Source: Nomia melanderi (lineage: Eukaryota; Arthropoda; Insecta; Hymenoptera; Halictidae). Taken from it: a stretch of DNA of 64,000 nt. Shown piece by piece: positions 40,201-51,421 of this stretch. The translations under genes were made by a program, and so were the position numbers. The notes beneath the pieces are model-generated. The model did not search any database. It saw only the letters and a program-made list of their open reading frames with translations, and was not told the DNA's origin. Where the stretch lies: positions 2,170,001 to 2,234,000 of the forward strand of contig NW_027475139.1 in assembly GCF_051020985.1 (NCBI RefSeq). Reading direction: 5' to 3'. Position 1 is the stretch's first letter; each line of letters begins with the position of its first letter.

Positions 40201-42180
40201 ATGCACTTTGATTTATAGCGCTATCTGTAATAGCACCCGAGATATCACCAGATTTATATTGGATTTTTCCCTGACCCTGAGTGTCCGACCCCATGAGACG
40301 GTGGTTTTCTCGGCCCCTGGTGGTCCGAGGTCGTTCCCGCTGCACAGATTCATGCGCCAGGGCCTCCTGCAGACAATGCACTTTGATTTATTTCGCTATC
40401 CCTAATAGCACCCGAGATATCACCAGATTTATATTGGATTTTTCCCTGACCCTGAGTGTCCGACCCCATGAGACGGTGGTTTTCTCGGCCCCTGGTGGTC
40501 CGAGGTCGTTCCCGCTGCACAGATTCATGCGCCAGGGTCCCCTGCAGATAATTCACTTTGATTTATTGCGCTATCTCTAATAGCACCCGAGATATCTCCG
40601 GATATATATTGGATTTTTCCCTGACCCTGACAGTCCGGCCCCATGAGACGGTGATTTTCTCGGCCCCTGGTGGTCCGAGGTCGATCCCGCTGCACAGATT
40701 CATGGGCCAGGGCCACCTACAGACAATGCATTTTGGTTTAGTGCGCTATCTGTAATAGCACCCGCGATATCACCAGATATATATTGGATTTTTCCCTGAC
40801 CCTGAGTGTCCGACCCCATGAGACGGTGGTTTTCTCGGCCCCTGGTGGTCCGAGGTCGTTCCCGCTGCACAGATTCATGCGCTAGGGCCTCCTGCAGACA
40901 ATGCACTTTGATTTATAGCGCTATCTGTAATAGCACCCGAGATATTACCAGATTTATATTGGATTTTTTCCTGACCCTGAGTGTCCGACCCCATGAGACG
41001 GTGGTTTTCTCGGCCCCTGGTGGTCCGAGGTAGTTCCTGCTGCACAGATTCATTCGCCAGTGCCTCCTACAGACAATGCACTTTGATTTATTGCGCTATC
41101 TCTAATAGCACCCGAGATATCACCAGATATATATTGGATTTTTCCCTGACCCTGACAGTCCGGCCCCATGAGACGGTGATTTTCTCGGCCCCTGGTGGTC
41201 CGAGGTCGTTCCCGCTGCACAGATTCATGCGCCAGGGCCTGCTGCAGACAATGCACTTTGGTTTATTGCGTTATCTTCAATAGCACCCGAGATATCACCA
41301 GATATATATTAGATTTTTCCCTGACCCTGAGTGTCCGACCCCATTAGACGTTAGTTTTCTCGGCCCCTGGTGTGCCGAGGTCGTTCCTGCTGCACAGATT
41401 CATGCGCAAGGGCCTCCTGCAGACAATGCACTTTGATTTATTGAGCTATCTCTAACAGCACCCGTGATATCACCAGATATATATTGGATTTTTCCCTGAC
41501 CCTGAGTGTCCGACCCCATGAGACGTTAGTTTTCTCGGCCCCTGGTGTGCCGAGGTCGTTCCTGCTGCACAGATTCATGCGCAAGGGCCTCCTGCAGACA
41601 ATGCACTTTGATTCATTTCGCTCTCTCTAATAGCACCCGAGATATCACCAGATATATATTGGATTTTTCCCTGACCCCGACAGTCCGACCCCATGAGACG
41701 GTGATTTTCTCGGCCCCTGGTGGTCCGAAGTCGATCCCGCTGCACAGATTCATGCGCCAGGGCCTCCTACAGACAATGCACTTTGATTTATTGCGCTATC
41801 TGTAATAGCACGCGAGATATCACCAGATATATATTGGATTTTTCCCTGACCATGACAGTCCGGCCCCATGAGACGGTGGATTTATCGGCCCCTGGTGGTC
41901 CGAGGTCGTTCCCGCTGCACAGATTCATGCGCCAGGGCCTCCTGCAGATAATTCACTATGCTTTATTCCGCTATCTCTAATAGCACCCGAGATATCACCA
42001 GATATAAACTGGATTTTTCCCTGACCCTGAGTGTCCGGCCCCATGAGACGGTGATTCCTCGGCCCCTGGTGGTCCGAGGTCGTTCCCGCAGCACAGAATC
42101 ACGCGCCAGGGCTTCCTGCAGACATTGCACTTTGATTTATTGCGCTATCTCTAATAGCACCCGACATATCATCAGATATA

Positions 42181-42227
42181 TGCTGGATTTTTACATGACC
42201 CTGTGAGTCCGGCCCCATGTGTCGGTG
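42181..42227. repeat. Half-P recombinant cassette
   Basis: The left part is P-like (TGCTGGATTTTTACATGACC) and the right part is standard or M-like (GTCCGGCCCCATGTGTCGG). Similar recombinants are at about 43,053 and 44,451. They place exchange points inside the 47-bp cassette. Confidence 0.75.
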
Positions 42228-42705
42228 GTTTTCTTCGCCCCTGGTGTTCCGAGGTCGTTGCCGCTGCACAGATTCATGCGCCAGGGCCTCCTGCAGATAA
42301 TTCACTTTGGTTTATTGCGCTATCTCTAACAGCACCCGAGATATCACCAGGTATATATTGGATTTTCCCTGACCCTGACAGTCCGGCCCCACGAGACGGT
42401 GATTTTCTCGGCCCCTGGTGGTCCGAGGTCGTTCCCGCTGCATAGAATCATGTGCCAGGGCCTCCTGCAGACAGTTCACTTTGGTTTATTGCGCTATCTC
42501 TAATAGCACCCGAGATATCACCAGATATATATTGGATTTTTCCCTGACCCTGAGTGTCCGGCCCCATGAGACGGTGGTTTTCTCGGCCCCTAGCGGTCCG
42601 AGGTCGTTCCTGCTGCACAGATTCATTCGCCAGTGCCTCCTACAGACAATGCACTTTGATTTATTGCGCTATCTGTAATAGCACCCGAGATATCACCAGA
42701 TATAT

Positions 42706-42752
42706 GCTGGATTTTTACATGACCTTGGGTGACGGATTCCGAATATCAGTAA
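42706..42752. repeat. P cassette 8
   Basis: TACATGACC, GGTGACGG and AATATCAGTAA, followed by CCTGGTGGTTCGTGG. Confidence 0.85.
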
Positions 42753-42844
42753 TTTTCTCGGCCCCTGGTGGTTCGTGGTCGTTCCCGCTGCACAGATTCA
42801 TTCGCCAGTGCCTCCTACAGACCATGCACTTTGATTTATTGCGG

Positions 42845-43200
42845 TATCTCTAATAGCACCCGAGATATCACCAGATATATATTGGATTTATCCCTGACCC
42901 TGACAGTCCGGCCCCATGAGACGGTGATTCCTCGGCCCCTGGTGGTCCGAGGTCGTTCCCGGTGCACAGAATCATGCGCCAGGGCTTCCTGCAGACATTG
43001 CACTTTGATTTATTGCGCTATCTCTAATAGCACCCGACATATCACCAGATATATGCTGGATTTTTACATCACCCTGAGAGTACGGCCCCATGTGTCGGTG
43101 ATTCCACGGCCCCTGGTGGTCCCAGGTCGTTCCCGCTGCACAGAATCATGCGCCAGTGCCTCCTACAGACCAAGCACTTTGATTTATTGCGGTATCTCTA
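42845..43200. repeat. Segment duplicated at ~44,243-44,598 (offset 1,398 bp)
   Basis: Two monomers have the one-base-short GTGATTCCTCGGCCCC, GTGCACAGAATCATGCG, a CAGACATTGCAC end, and a half-P cassette (TGCTGGATTTTTACATC followed by the standard CGGCCCCATG). The lost bases shift the frame and give a fortuitous 202-codon frame across 42,768-43,376, which is not considered a gene. Confidence 0.75.
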
Positions 43201-43403
43201 ATAGCACCCGAGATATCACCAGATATAAACTGGATTCTTCCCTGACCCTGAGTGTCCGGCCCCATGAGACGGTGGTTTTCTCGGCCCCTGGTGATCCGAG
43301 GTCGTTCCCGCTGCACAGATTCATGCGCCAGGGCCTCCTGCAGATGATTCACTTTGGTTTATTGCGCTACCTCTAATAGTACCCGAGATATCACCAGATA
43401 TAT

Positions 43404-43450
43404 GCTGGATTTTCACATGACCTTGGGTGACGGATTCCGAATATCTGTAA
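43404..43450. repeat. P cassette 9
   Basis: GCTGGATTTTCACATGACC is a private variant of the left half; the right half is AATATCTGTAA. Confidence 0.85.
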
Positions 43451-43727
43451 TTTTCTCGGCCCCTGGTGGTCCGAGGTCGTCCACGCTGCACCGATTCATG
43501 CGCCAGGGCTTCCTGCAGACAATTCACTTTGGTTTCTTGCGCTATCTGTAATAGCACCCGAGTTATCACCAGATATATATTGGATTTTTCCCTGACCCTG
43601 ACAGTCCGGCCCCATGAGACGGTGATTTTCTCGGCCACTGGTGGTCCCAGATCGATCCCGCTGCACAGATTCATGCGCCAGGGCCTCCTACAGACAATGC
43701 ACTTTGATTTATTGCGCTATCCCTAAT

Positions 43728-44077
43728 AGCACCCGAGATATCACCAGATATATATTTGATTTTTCCTTGACCCTGACAATCCGGCCCCATGTGTCGATGG
43801 TTTTCTCGGTCCCTCGTGGTCCGAGGTCGATCCCGCTGCACAGATTCATGCGCCAGGGCCCCCTGCAGATAATTCACTTTGATTTATTGCGCTATCTGTA
43901 ATAGCACCCGAGATATCACCAGATTTATATTGGATTTTTCCCTGACCCTGAGTGTCCGACCCCATGAGACGGTAGTTTTCTCGGTCCCTCGTGGTCCGAG
44001 GTCTATCCCGCTGCACAGATTCATGCCCCAGGGCCCCCTGCAGATAATTGACTTTGATTTATTTCGCTATCTGTAAT
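43728..44077. repeat. M-Z dimer block, copy 1
   Basis: Two monomers of 350 bp. M has ATATTTGATTTTTCC, CTGACAATCCGG and GTGTCGATGG with GGTCCCTCGTGG. Z has AGATTTATATTGG, GAGACGGTAG, GGTCCCTCGTGG, CATGCCCCAGGG and ATAATTGACTTTG. The preceding junction reads CTATCCCTAATAG. The same pair occurs five times. Confidence 0.85.
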
Positions 44078-44242
44078 AGCACCCGAGATATCACCAGATA
44101 TATATTGGATTTTTCCCTGACCCTGACAGTCCGGCCCCATGAGACGGTGATTTTCTCGGCCCCTGGTGGTCCGAGGTCGATCCCGCTGCACAGATTCATG
44201 CGCCAGGGCCTCCTACAGACCATGCACTTTGATTTATTGCGG

Positions 44243-44598
44243 TATCTCTAATAGCACCCGAGATATGACCAGATATATATTGGATTTATCCCTGACCCTG
44301 ACAGTCCGGCCCCATGAGACGGTGATTCCTCGGCCCCTGGTGGTCCGAGGTCGTTCCCGGTGCACAGAATCATGCGCCAGGGCTTCCTGCAGACATTGCA
44401 CTTTGATTTATTGCGCTATCTCTAATAGCACCCGACATATCACCAGATATATGCTGGATTTTTACATCACCCTGAGAGTACGGCCCCATGTGTCGGTGAT
44501 TCCTCGGCCCCTGGTGGTCCCAGGTCGTTCCCGCTGCACAGAATCATGCGCCAGGGCCTCCTACAGACAATGCACTTTGATTTATTGCGCTATCTGTA
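44243..44598. repeat. Second copy of the segment at ~42,845-43,200
   Basis: Eight monomers downstream minus two bases. It differs by a few substitutions, such as GATATGACC here for GATATCACC, and GATTCCTCGG for GATTCCACGG. The matching fortuitous frame (44,166-44,774) has the same explanation. Confidence 0.75.
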
Positions 44599-45475
44599 AT
44601 AGCACGCGAGATATCACCAGATATATATTGGATTTTTCCCTGACCATGACAGTCCGGCCCCATGAGACGGTGGATTTATCGGCCCCTGGTGGTCCGAGGT
44701 CGTTCCCGCTGCACAGATTCATGCGCCAGGGCCTCCTACAGACAATGCACTTTGGTTTATTGCGCTATCTCTAATAGCACCCGAGATATCACCCGAGATA
44801 TATTGGATTTTTCCCTGACCCTGAGTGTCCGGCTCCATGAGACGGTGGCTTTCTCTACCCCTGGTGGTCCGAGGTCGATCCCGCTGCACAGATTCATGCG
44901 CCAGGGCCTCCTACAGACAATGCACTTTGATTTATTGCGCTATCTGTAATAGCACCCGAGATATCACCATATATATATTGGATTTACCCCTGACCCTGAG
45001 TGTCCGGCCCCATGAGACGGTGGTTTTCTCGGCCCCTGGCGGTCCGAGGTCCATCCCGCTGCACAGATTCATGCGCCAGGGCCTCCTGCAGACAATGCAC
45101 TTTGATTTATTTCGCTATCTGTAATAGCACCCGAGATATCACCAGATATATATTGGATTTTTCCCTGACCCTTACAGTCCGGCCCCATGAGACGGTGATT
45201 TTCTCGGACCCTGGTGGTCCGAGGTCGATCCCGCTGCACAGATTCATGCGCCAGGGCCTCCTACAGACAATGCACTTTGATTTATTGCGCTATCTCTAAT
45301 AGCAACCGAGATATCACCAGATATATATTTGATTTTTCCTTGACCCTGACAATCCGGCCCCATATGTCGATGGTTTTCTCGGTCCCTCGATGTCCGAGGT
45401 CGATCCCGCTGCACAGATTCATACGCCAGGGCCCCCTGCAGATAATTCACTTTGATTTATTGCCCTATCTCTAAT

Positions 45476-45650
45476 AGCACCCGAGATATCACCAGATATA
45501 TATTGGATTTTTCCCTGACCCTGAGTGTCCGGCCCCATGAGACGGTAGTTTTCTCGGCCCCTGGTGGTCCGAGGTCGTTCCCGCTGCACAGATTCATGCG
45601 CCAGGGTCTCCTACAGACAATGCACTTTGGTTTATTGCGCTATCTCTAAT
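45476..45650. repeat. Reference monomer (close to consensus, 175 bp)
   Basis: Chosen as a typical unit, counted from AGCACCC to the TAAT of the next junction. It holds one EcoRV palindrome (GATATC, 45,485-45,490), an AT-rich tract (AGATATATATTGGATTTTT), a central GC-rich part, and a second AT-rich tract near its end. A hand consensus of neighbouring monomers gives 24 of 70 G+C in the junction-centred part and 68 of 105 in the rest, with nine CpG dinucleotides. The phase of the start is arbitrary. Common variants elsewhere are CTACAGACAATGCAC versus CTGCAGATAATTCAC near the end, and GAGTGTCCGG versus GACAGTCCGG in the middle. Confidence 0.9.
45553..45573. other. Dyad symmetry / potential hairpin, present in most monomers
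   Basis: CTCGG and CCGAG are perfect 5-bp inverted arms around an 11-base loop (CCCCTGGTGGT). The arrangement recurs in most standard monomers. A competing pairing joins GGCCCCTGG with the downstream CCAGGGCC about 37 bases later, with one bulged base. Both arms lie in the GC-rich part of the monomer. Whether it extrudes in vivo is unknown. Short dyads have been reported as enriched in satellites that lack CENP-B boxes, which makes this a plausible but unproven functional element. Confidence 0.5.
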
Positions 45651-47050
45651 AGCACCTGAGATATCACCACATATATATTGGATTTTTCCCTGACCCTGAG
45701 TGTCCGACCCCATGAGACGGTAGTTTTCTCGGCCCCTGGTGGCCCAAGGTCGTTCCCGCTGCACAGATTCATGCGCTAGGGCCTCCTGCAGACAGTGCAA
45801 TTTCATTTATTGCGCTATCTCTAATAGCGCCCGAGATATCACCTGATATATATTGGATTTTTCCCTGACCCTGACAGTCCGACCACATGAGACGGTGGTT
45901 TTCTCGGCCCCTGGTGGTCCGAGGTCGTTCCCGCTGCACAGATTCATGCGCCAGGGCCTCCTACAGACAATGCACTTTGATTTATTGCGCTATCTCTAAT
46001 AGCAGCCGAGATATCACCACATATATACTGGATTTTCCCCTGTCCCTGAGTGTCCGACCCCATGAGACGGTGGTTTTCTCGGCCCCTGGTGGTCCGAGGT
46101 CGTTCCCGCTGCACAGATTCATGCGCCAGGGCCTCCTACAGACAATGCACATTGGTTTATTGCGCTATCTCTAATAGCACCCGAGATATCACCCGAGATA
46201 TATTGGATTTTTCCTTGACCATGACAGTCCGGCGCCATGTGTCGATGGTTTTCTCGGTCCCTCGTGGTCCGAGGTCGATCCCGCTGCACAGATCCATGCG
46301 CCAGGGCCTCCTGCAGACAATGCAATTTGATTTATTGCGCTATCTGTAATAGCGCCCGAGATATGACCATATATATATTGGATTTACCCCTGACCATGAG
46401 TGTCCGGCCCCATGAGACGGTAGTTTTCTCGGCCCCTGGTGGTCCGAGGTCGTTTCCGCTGCACGGATTCATGCGCCAGGGCCTCCTACAGACAATGCCC
46501 TTTGATTTATTGCGCTATCTCTAAGAGCACCCGAGATATCACCAGATATATATTGGATTTTTCCCTGACCCTGACAGTCCGGCCCCATGAGACGGTGATT
46601 TTCTCGGCCCCTGGAAGTCCGAGGTCGATCCTGCTGCACAAATTCATGCGCCAGGGCCTCCTACAGACAATGCACTTTGATTTATTGCGCTATGTCTAAT
46701 AGCAGCCGAGATATCACCACATATATATTGGATTCTTCCCTGACCCAGACATTCCGGCCCCAAGTGCCGATGGTTTTCTCGGTCCCACGTGGTCCGAGGT
46801 CGATCCCGCTGCACAGATTCATGCGCCAGGGGCTCCTACAGACAATGCACTTTGATTTATTGCCCTATCTGTAATAGCACCCGAGATATCACCAGATATA
46901 TATTGGATTTTTCTTTGACCCTGACAGTCCGGCCCCATGTGTCGATGGTTTTCTCGGTCCCTCGTAGTCCGAGGTCGATCCCGCTGCAGAGATTCATGCG
47001 CCAGGGCTTCCTGCAGACAATTCACTTTGGTTTATTGCGCTATCTGTAAT

Positions 47051-47574
47051 AGCACCCGAGATATCACCAGATATATATTGGATTTTCCACTGACCCTGAG
47101 TGTCCGGCCCCATGAAACAGTGGTTTTCTCGGCCCCTGGTGGTCCGAGGTCGTCCCGCTGCACAGATTCATGCGCCAGGGATTCCTGCAGACAATTCACT
47201 TTGGTTTATTGCGCTATCTGTAATAGCACCCGAGATATCACCAGATATATGCTGGATTTTTACATGACCTTAGTTTACGGATTCCGAATATCTGTAATTT
47301 TCTCGGCCCCTGGTGGTCCGAGGTCGTTCCCGCTGCACAGATTCATGCGCCAGGGCCCACTGCAGATAATTCACTTTGATGTATTGCGCTATCTCTAATG
47401 GCACCCGAGATATCACCAGATATATATTGGATTTTTCCCTGACCCTGAGTGCCAGGCCCCATGTTTCGGTGGTTTTCCCGACCCCTGGCGGTCCGAGGTC
47501 GTTCCCGCTGCACAGATTCATGCGCCAGGGCTTCCTGCAGACAATTCACTTTGGTTTATTGCGCTATCTGTAAT
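47051..47574. repeat. K-P-N trimer block, copy 1
   Basis: Three successive monomers of 524 bp. K has CATGAAACAGTGG and a one-base loss in GAGGTCGTCCCGCTGC. P has the alternative cassette with CTTAGTTTACGG (47,251-47,297). N has GAGTGCCAGGCCCC, CATGTTTCGG and TTCCCGACCCCTGGCGG. The same order with the same lost base occurs six times in this domain. Confidence 0.85.
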
Positions 47575-47924
47575 AGCACCCGAGATATCACCAGATATAT
47601 ATTGGATTTTTCCCTGACCCTGACAGTCCGGCCCCATGAGACGGTGATTTACTCGGCCCCTGGTGGTCCCAGGTTGATCCCGCTGCACAGATTCATGCGC
47701 CAGGGCCTCCTACAGACAATGCACTTTGATTTATTGCGCTATCTCTAATAGCAACCGAGATATCACCAGATATATATTTGATTTTTCCTTGACCCTGACA
47801 ATCCGGCCCCATGTGTCGATGGTTTTCTCGGTCCCTCGTGGTCCGAGGTCGATCCCGCTGCACAGATTCATGCGCCAGGGCCCCCTGCAGATAATTCACT
47901 TTGATTTATTGCGCTATCTGTAAT

Positions 47925-48448
47925 AGCACCCGAGATATCACCAGATTTATATTGGATTTTTCCCTGACCCTGAGTGTCCGACCCCATGAGACGGTAGTTT
48001 TCTCGGTCCCTCGTGGTCCGAGGTCGTCCCGCTGCACAGATTCATGCGCCAGGGATTCCTGCAGACAATTCACTTTGGTTTATTGCGCTATCTGTAATAG
48101 CACCCGAGATATCACCAGATATATGCTGGATTTTTACATGACCTTAGTTGACGGATTCCGAATATCTGTAATTTTCTCGGCCCCTGGTGGTCCGAGGTCG
48201 TTCCCGCTGCACAGATTCATGCGCCAGGGCCCACAGCAGATAATTCACTTTGATGTATTGCGCTATCTCTAATGGCACCCGAGATATCACCAGATATATA
48301 TTGGATTTTTCCCTGACCCTGAGTGCCAGGCCCCATGTTTCGGTGGTTTTCCCGACCCCTGGCGGTCCGAGGTCGTTCCCGCTGCACAGATTCATGCGCC
48401 AGGGCTTCCTGCAGACAATTCACTTTGGTTTATTGCGCTATCTGTAAT
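47925..48448. repeat. K-P-N trimer block, copy 2 (hybrid K)
   Basis: P (48,125-48,171) and N match copy 1, 874 bp upstream. The first monomer is a hybrid: its left part has GATTTATATTGG, GAGACGGTAG and GGTCCCTCGTGG as in the M-Z dimer, and its right part has the GTCGTCCCGCTGC loss of K. The switch therefore lies within about 20 bp of the ACGACC/GTCGTCCC region. Confidence 0.85.
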
Positions 48449-48973
48449 AGCACCCGAGATATCACCAGATATATATTGGATTTTTCCCTGACCCTGACAG
48501 TCCGGCCCCATGAGACGGTGATTTTCTCGGCCCCTGGTGGTCCGAGGTCGTTCCCGCTGCATAGAATCATGTGCCAGGGCCTCCTGCAGACAGTTCACTT
48601 TGGTTTATTGCGCTATCTCTAATAGCACCCGAGATATCACCAGATATATATTGGATTTTTCCCTGACCCTGAGTGTCCGGCCCCATGAGACGGTGATTTT
48701 CTCGGCCCCTGGTGGTCCCAGGTCGATCCCGCTGCACAGATTCATGCGCCAGGGCCTGCTACAGACAATGCACTTTGATTTATTGCGCTATCTGTGATAG
48801 CACCCGAGATATCACCAGATATATATTGGATTTTTCTTTGACCCTGACAGTCCGGCCCCATGTGTCGATGGTTTTCTCGGTCCCTCGTAGTGCGAGGTCG
48901 ATCCCGCTGCAGAGATTCATGCGCCAGGGCTTCCTGCAGACAATTCACTTTGGTTTATTGCGCTATCTGTAAT

Positions 48974-49497
48974 AGCACCCGAGATATCACCAGATATATA
49001 TTGGATTTTCCACTGACCCTGAGTGTCCGGCCCCATGAAACAGTGGTTTTCTCGGCCCCTGGTGGTCCGAGGTCGTCCCGCTGCACAGATTCATGCGCCA
49101 GGGATTCCTGCAGACAATTCACTTTGGTTTATTGCGCTATCTGTAATAGCACCCGAGATATCACCAGATATATGCTGGATTTTTACATGACCTTAGTTGA
49201 CGGATTCCGAATATCTGTAATTTTCTCGGCCCCTGGTGGTCCGAGGTCGTTCCCGCTGCACAGATTCATGCGCCAGGGCCCACTGCAGATAATTCACTTT
49301 GATGTATTGCGCTATCTCTAATGGCAGCCGAGATATCACCAGATATATATTGGATTTTTCCCTGACCCTGAGTGCCAGGCCCCATGTTTCGGTGGTTTTC
49401 CCGACCCCTGGCGGTCCGAGGTCATTCCCGCTGCACAGATTCATGCGCCAGGGCTTCCTGCAGACAATTCACTTTGGTTTATTGCGCTATCTGTAAT
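48974..49497. repeat. K-P-N trimer block, copy 3
   Basis: Same order and same one-base loss, with P at 49,174-49,220 and N starting its marker at 49,374. N has GAGGTCATTCCCGC and its junction reads GGCAGCCGAG, which separates it from the other copies. The N monomer is duplicated again just downstream. Confidence 0.85.
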
Positions 49498-49978
49498 AGC
49501 ACCCGAGATATCACCAGATATATATTGGATTTTTCCCTGACCCTGACAGTCCGGCCCCATGAGACGGTGATTTTCTCGGCCCCTGGTGGTCCCAGGTTGA
49601 TCCCGCTGCACAGATTCATGCGCCAGGGCCCACTGCAGATAATTCACTTTGATGTATTGCGCTATCTCTAATGGCACCCGAGATATCACCAGATATATAT
49701 TGGATTTTTCCCTGACCCTGAGTGCCAGGCCCCATGTTTCGGTGGTTTTCCCGACCCCTGGCGGTCCGAGGTCATTCCCGCTGCACAGATTCATGCGCCA
49801 GGGCTTCCTGCAGACAATTCACTTTGGTTTATTGCGCTATCTGTAATAGCACCCGAGATATCACCAGATATATATTGGATTTTTCCCTGACCCTGACAGT
49901 CCGGCCCCATGAGACGGTGATTTTCTCGGCCCCTGGTGGTCCCAGGTTGATCCCGCTGCACAGATTCATGCGCCAGGG
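49329..49978. repeat. Local tandem dimer duplication (350 bp)
   Basis: About 302 bp from 49,329 recur from 49,679 without a difference that I could see, including GAGGTCATTCCCGC and CCCAGGTTGATCCCGC. Before the repeat the bases differ (GGCAGCC against GGCACCC). After it the copies diverge at about 49,631 and 49,981 (CCCACTGCAG against CTCCTACAGG). This is a very recent two-monomer event. Confidence 0.8.
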
Positions 49979-50048
49979 CCTCCTACAGGCAATGCACTTT
50001 GATTTATTTCGCTATCTCTAATAGCAACCGAGATATCACCAGATATAT

Positions 50049-50095
50049 GCTGGATTTTTACATGACCTTGGGTGACGGATTCCGAATATCTGTAA
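50049..50095. repeat. P cassette 13
   Basis: AATATCTGTAA form followed by TCGGCGCCTGG, a pairing that marks a P subgroup in domain 4. Preceded by an AGCAACCGAG junction. Confidence 0.85.
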
Positions 50096-50721
50096 TTTTC
50101 TCGGCGCCTGGTGGTCCGAGGTCGATCCCGCTGCACAGTTTCATGCGCCAGGGCCTCCTACAGACAATGCACCTTGATTTATTGCGCTATCTGTAATAGC
50201 ACCCGAGATATCACCAGATTTATATTGGATTTTTCCCTGACCCTGAGTGTCCGACCCCATGAGACGGTAGTTTTCTCGGTCCCTCGTGGTCCGAGGTCGA
50301 TCCCGCTGCACAGATTCATGCCCCAGGGACCCCTGCAGACAATGCACTTTGGTTTATTGCGCTATCTGTAATAGCAACCGAGATATCACCAGATATATAT
50401 TTGATTTTTCCTTGACCCTGACAATCCGGCCCCATATGTCGATGGTTTTCTCGGTCCCTCGTTGTCCGAGGTCGATCCCGCTGCACAGATTCATACGCCA
50501 GGGCCCCCTGCAGATAATTCACTTTGATTTATTGCCCTATCTCTAATAGCACCCGAGATATCACCAGATATATATTGGATTTTCCCTGACCCTGACAGTC
50601 CGGCCCCATGGGACGGTGATTTTCTCGGCCCCCGGTGGTCCGAGGTCGATCCCGCTGCACAGATTCATGCGCCAGGGCCTCCTACAGACAATGCACTTTG
50701 ATTTATTGCGCTATCCCTAAT

Positions 50722-51071
50722 AGCACCCGAGATATCACCAGATATATATTTGATTTTTCCTTGACCCTGACAATCCGGCCCCATGTGTCGATGGTTTTCT
50801 CGGTCCCTCGTGGTCCGAGGTCGATCCCGCTGCACAGATTCATGCGCCAGGGCCCCCTGCAGATAATTCACTTTGATTTATTGCGCTATCTGTAATAGCA
50901 CCCGAGATATCACCAGATTTATATTGGATTTTTCCCTGACCCTGAGTGTCCGACCCCATGAGACGGTAGTTTTCTCGGTCCCTCGTGGTCCGAGGTCTAT
51001 CCCGCTGCACAGATTCATGCCCCAGGGCCCCCTGCAGATAATTGACTTTGATTTATTTCGCTATCTGTAAT
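50722..51071. repeat. M-Z dimer block, copy 2
   Basis: Matches copy 1 at an offset of 6,994 bp (40 monomers minus six bases), with the same preceding CTATCCCTAATAG junction. Confidence 0.85.
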
Positions 51072-51421
51072 AGCACCCGAGATATCACCAGATATATATT
51101 GGATTTTTCCCTGACCCTGACAGTCCGGCCCCATGAGACGGTGATTTTCTCGGCCCCTGGTGGTCCGAGGTCGTTCCCGCTGCATAGAATCATGTGCCAG
51201 GGCCTCCTGCAGACAGATCACTTTGGTTTATTGCGCTATCTCTAATAGCACCCGAGATATCACCAGATATATATTGGATTTTTCTTTGACCCTGACAGTC
51301 CGGCCCCATGTGTCGATGGTTTTCTCGGTCCCTCGTAGTCCGAGGTCGGTCCCGCTGCAGAGATTCATGCGCCAGGGCTTCCTGCAGACAATTCACTTTG
51401 GTTTATTGCGCTATCTGTAAT

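Larger units (their letters stand above)
30661..40280. repeat. Large tandem duplication, copy 2 (9,620 bp, 55 monomers)
   Basis: It matches copy 1 in order, with the offset stepping by whole monomers: 8,920 bp up to about 33,760, 9,270 bp to about 36,706, 9,795 bp for a short part, and 9,620 bp from about 37,460 to the end. The steps are +2, +3 and -1 monomers relative to copy 1. Sequence between the steps is almost identical, so monomer gain or loss has outpaced base substitution. Identity ends near 40,280, where GAGTGTCCGACC continues into the next domain. Confidence 0.9.

Noticed and set aside
42768..43376. 202-codon open frame on the + strand (and its twin at 44,166-44,774)
   Set aside because: It is made of three to four satellite monomers whose one-base losses shift the frame past the usual stops. 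It has no start context, composition or similarity suggesting a protein, and the neighbouring monomers have stops in that frame.
45561..45573. RNA polymerase III B box, suggesting a tRNA-derived SINE origin
   Set aside because: GGTCCGAGGTC has at least two mismatches to the B-box consensus, and I see no A box at a suitable distance, no A-rich tail and no target-site duplications.
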